Source: Verrucomicrobiota bacterium
Lineage (GTDB): Bacteria; Verrucomicrobiota; Verrucomicrobiia; Limisphaerales; JAGWYX01
Direction of reading: 5' to 3'
DNA length: 6,057 nt
NCBI GenBank assembly: GCA_018969165.1
Contig: JAGWYX010000267.1
Coordinates: 1-6,057, forward strand
Shown here: positions 4,361 to 6,057 of the stretch, piece by piece
Numbering within the stretch: position 1 is the first letter of the stretch
How the letters are laid out: every line of letters begins with the position of its first letter
Program-made: the position numbers and the translations under genes
Notes under the pieces: generated by a model
The model's database searches: none
What the model was told of the DNA's origin: nothing
The model's input: only the letters and a program-made list of their open reading frames with translations

Positions 4361-6057
4361 ATGAACGATCCTTCGGAAGCGGTCCCGACCTGGGACATCC
4401 AGGCCGCCCGCAGCCTCTACAACATCGATCGTTGGGGGGCCCGCTATTTTGACGTCAACGACACCGGCCATGTGGTCGCCCGGCCGTTGCAGGAGGCGGG
4501 AGCGACGGTGGATTTGACCGATGTGATCGAGGAGGCCAAAGGCCGCGGGCTGAAGTTCCCGCTCCTGATCCGCTTTCAGGATATTCTCCGGCATCGGGTC
4601 GAGTCGATCAACCTGGCGTTCCGCAACTCGATCGCCGAGTTCAACTACCAGGGGCAGTATCGCGGCGTGTTTCCCATCAAAGTCAACCAGCTCCGCGAGG
4701 TGGTCGAGGAGATCCTGGACGCCGGGAAGCCGTATCGCTTCGGGCTGGAGGTCGGCAGCAAGCCGGAGTTGTTCGCCGGGCTGGCCCTGCAGCACGAGGC
4801 GGGCAGCCTGATCATCTGCAACGGTTACAAGGACGCCAGTTTTATCCGGATGGCGCTGATGGGGATCAAACTGGGCAAACGGGTCATCATGGTGGTCGAG
4901 AAGCTGGAGGAACTCCGGCAGATCATCGCCGTGTCGCGGCAAGTGGGCGCCGAGCCGGTGCTGGGCATCCGCGCGCGGCTCCTGAGCAAGGGGGCCGGCA
5001 AATGGGCCGAAAGCGGCGGCGAAAACGCCAAGTTCGGCCTCAGCACCGCCGAGATGCTGGCGGCCACGGATCTGTTGCGGGCGGAGAAACTCGAGCACTG
5101 CTTCAAGCTGCTGCATTTCCACATCGGCTCGCAGGTGCCGGACATCCTGACGGTCAAGAAGGCGGTCCAGGAGGCGGCGCGCTTCTACGCCAAGCTTTAC
5201 CAGATGGGGTTCCCCATCGAATGCCTCGACGTCGGGGGCGGCCTGGGGGTGGATTACGACGGCAGCCGCTCGGCGTTCGACAGTTCGACCAATTACACCC
5301 TCCAGGAATACACCAACGACATCGTCTATTACCTGGCCGACGTCTGCAATGCCGAGAAAGTGCCGCACCCGGAAATCATCAGTGAGAGCGGCCGCGCCAT
5401 CGTCGCCCATCACAGCGTGCTGATCGTCGAGGTCTTCGGCTCGATCGGCAAGGCCCGGCCGTGCAACCACCTGCCCTATGGCGATAACGAGCACGCCCTG
5501 GTCCGCGAACTGCTGGACATCCGGCGCCACCTGGCCAAGCTCAACAAGCTGGAGGCGTATCACGACGCCCTCGAACGCAAGGAGGACGCCCACACCATGT
5601 TCACCCTGGGCCTGCTGGGGTTGCCCGACAAGGCCAAGATCGAGAACCTTTACTGGGAGATCAGCGAGGCGGTGGTCCAGAGCTACCGCGGCCAGGCCTA
5701 CGTGCCGGAGGAAATCCGCAAGCTCGAAGACAGCCTCGGCGACCAATACCTGTGCAATTTCTCCGTGTTCCAGTCGCTGCTGGACCACTGGGCGCTCGGC
5801 CAGTTGTTCCCGATCATGCCGATCAACCGGCTGCACGAGCGGCCGACCCGCGAGGCGACGCTGGTGGACATCACCTGCGATTCCGACGGCCAGATCAACA
5901 AGTTCATCGACCTGCGCGATGTCCGCGGGACCCTCCCGCTGCATCCGCTCAACGCCAACGGCAACGGGACCGAGCCCTATTACCTGGGGTTCTTCCTCAT
6001 GGGCGCCTATCAGGACATCATGGGCGACCTCCACAACCTCTTCGGCCGCGTCAACGA
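4361..6057 (+). CDS. speA: Biosynthetic arginine decarboxylase SpeA, 3' end off the right edge
   Basis: PLP-dependent alanine-racemase-fold decarboxylase that converts arginine to agmatine, the first step of polyamine synthesis by the agmatine route. 565 codons are present; family members are about 630-660 residues, so roughly the last 70-90 are missing. Signatures: TWDIQAARSLYNIDRWGARYFDVN near the N-terminus; GVFPIKVNQ with PLP lysine K107; GLEVGSKPEL at 128-137; LLHFHIGSQ at 250-258; LDVGGGLGVDYDG at 289-301 (phosphate-binding Gly loop); SESGRAIVAHH at 341-351; VDITCDSDG at 502-510 with catalytic Cys506; and GAYQDIMGDLHNLFG at 548-562. All key residues are present. The other nearby ATG (4356) meets a stop after two codons, so 4361 is the start. 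No strong Shine-Dalgarno site. Confidence 0.97.
   Translation, partial: MNDPSEAVPTWDIQAARSLYNIDRWGARYFDVNDTGHVVARPLQEAGATVDLTDVIEEAKGRGLKFPLLIRFQDILRHRVESINLAFRNSIAEFNYQGQYRGVFPIKVNQLREVVEEILDAGKPYRFGLEVGSKPELFAGLALQHEAGSLIICNGYKDASFIRMALMGIKLGKRVIMVVEKLEELRQIIAVSRQVGAEPVLGIRARLLSKGAGKWAESGGENAKFGLSTAEMLAATDLLRAEKLEHCFKLLHFHIGSQVPDILTVKKAVQEAARFYAKLYQMGFPIECLDVGGGLGVDYDGSRSAFDSSTNYTLQEYTNDIVYYLADVCNAEKVPHPEIISESGRAIVAHHSVLIVEVFGSIGKARPCNHLPYGDNEHALVRELLDIRRHLAKLNKLEAYHDALERKEDAHTMFTLGLLGLPDKAKIENLYWEISEAVVQSYRGQAYVPEEIRKLEDSLGDQYLCNFSVFQSLLDHWALGQLFPIMPINRLHERPTREATLVDITCDSDGQINKFIDLRDVRGTLPLHPLNANGNGTEPYYLGFFLMGAYQDIMGDLHNLFGRVN

Noticed and set aside
4307..6034. 575-codon open frame on the minus strand
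   Set aside because: It lies wholly antisense to speA, whose frame carries every family motif. Its composition is a mirror of GC-rich codon use and shows no domain.

Overview
The window is GC-rich DNA from a Gram-negative bacterium. The LPS-export permease points to an outer membrane. The gene style and the intergenic hairpin repeats remind me of Verrucomicrobiota (Limisphaerales/Pedosphaerales-like). That placement is an impression from memory, not something proven here.

Layout from left to right. (1) 1-1163, minus strand: a cysteine desulfurase-family gene (NifS/IscS type) whose C-terminal end runs off the left edge. It keeps the catalytic cysteine but has arginine where the PLP-binding lysine should be. 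(2) 1164-1498: a gene-free divergent intergenic region. It holds a 7-bp tandem repeat and a 111-bp palindromic element with perfect 10-bp terminal inverted repeats and an abutting 8-bp direct duplication, the signature of a non-autonomous transposon (MITE). (3) 1499-2605, plus strand: an LptF/LptG-family permease. (4) 2606-2823: a convergent intergenic region packed with hairpins and GC palindromes, which looks like a dispersed repeat. (5) 2824-3342, minus strand: a small exported or membrane protein of unknown function with a signal peptide, a coiled coil, a Pro/Gly repeat and two C-terminal membrane helices. (6) 3473-4234, minus strand: a Nif3/YbgI-family dinuclear-metal protein with all five expected metal ligands. 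(7) 4235-4360: a divergent promoter region with a perfect inverted repeat and a sigma70-like promoter. (8) 4361-6057, plus strand: biosynthetic arginine decarboxylase SpeA, cut by the right edge.

The genes do not form one operon. They are housekeeping genes in mixed orientation: sulfur/PLP chemistry, outer-membrane biogenesis, a conserved metal protein and polyamine synthesis. I see no multi-gene novel system. The two most notable features are the lysine-less cysteine desulfurase homologue and the MITE with its intact target duplication. Several long open frames lie antisense to real genes; these are GC-rich shadows. No tRNA, rRNA or CRISPR array was seen.
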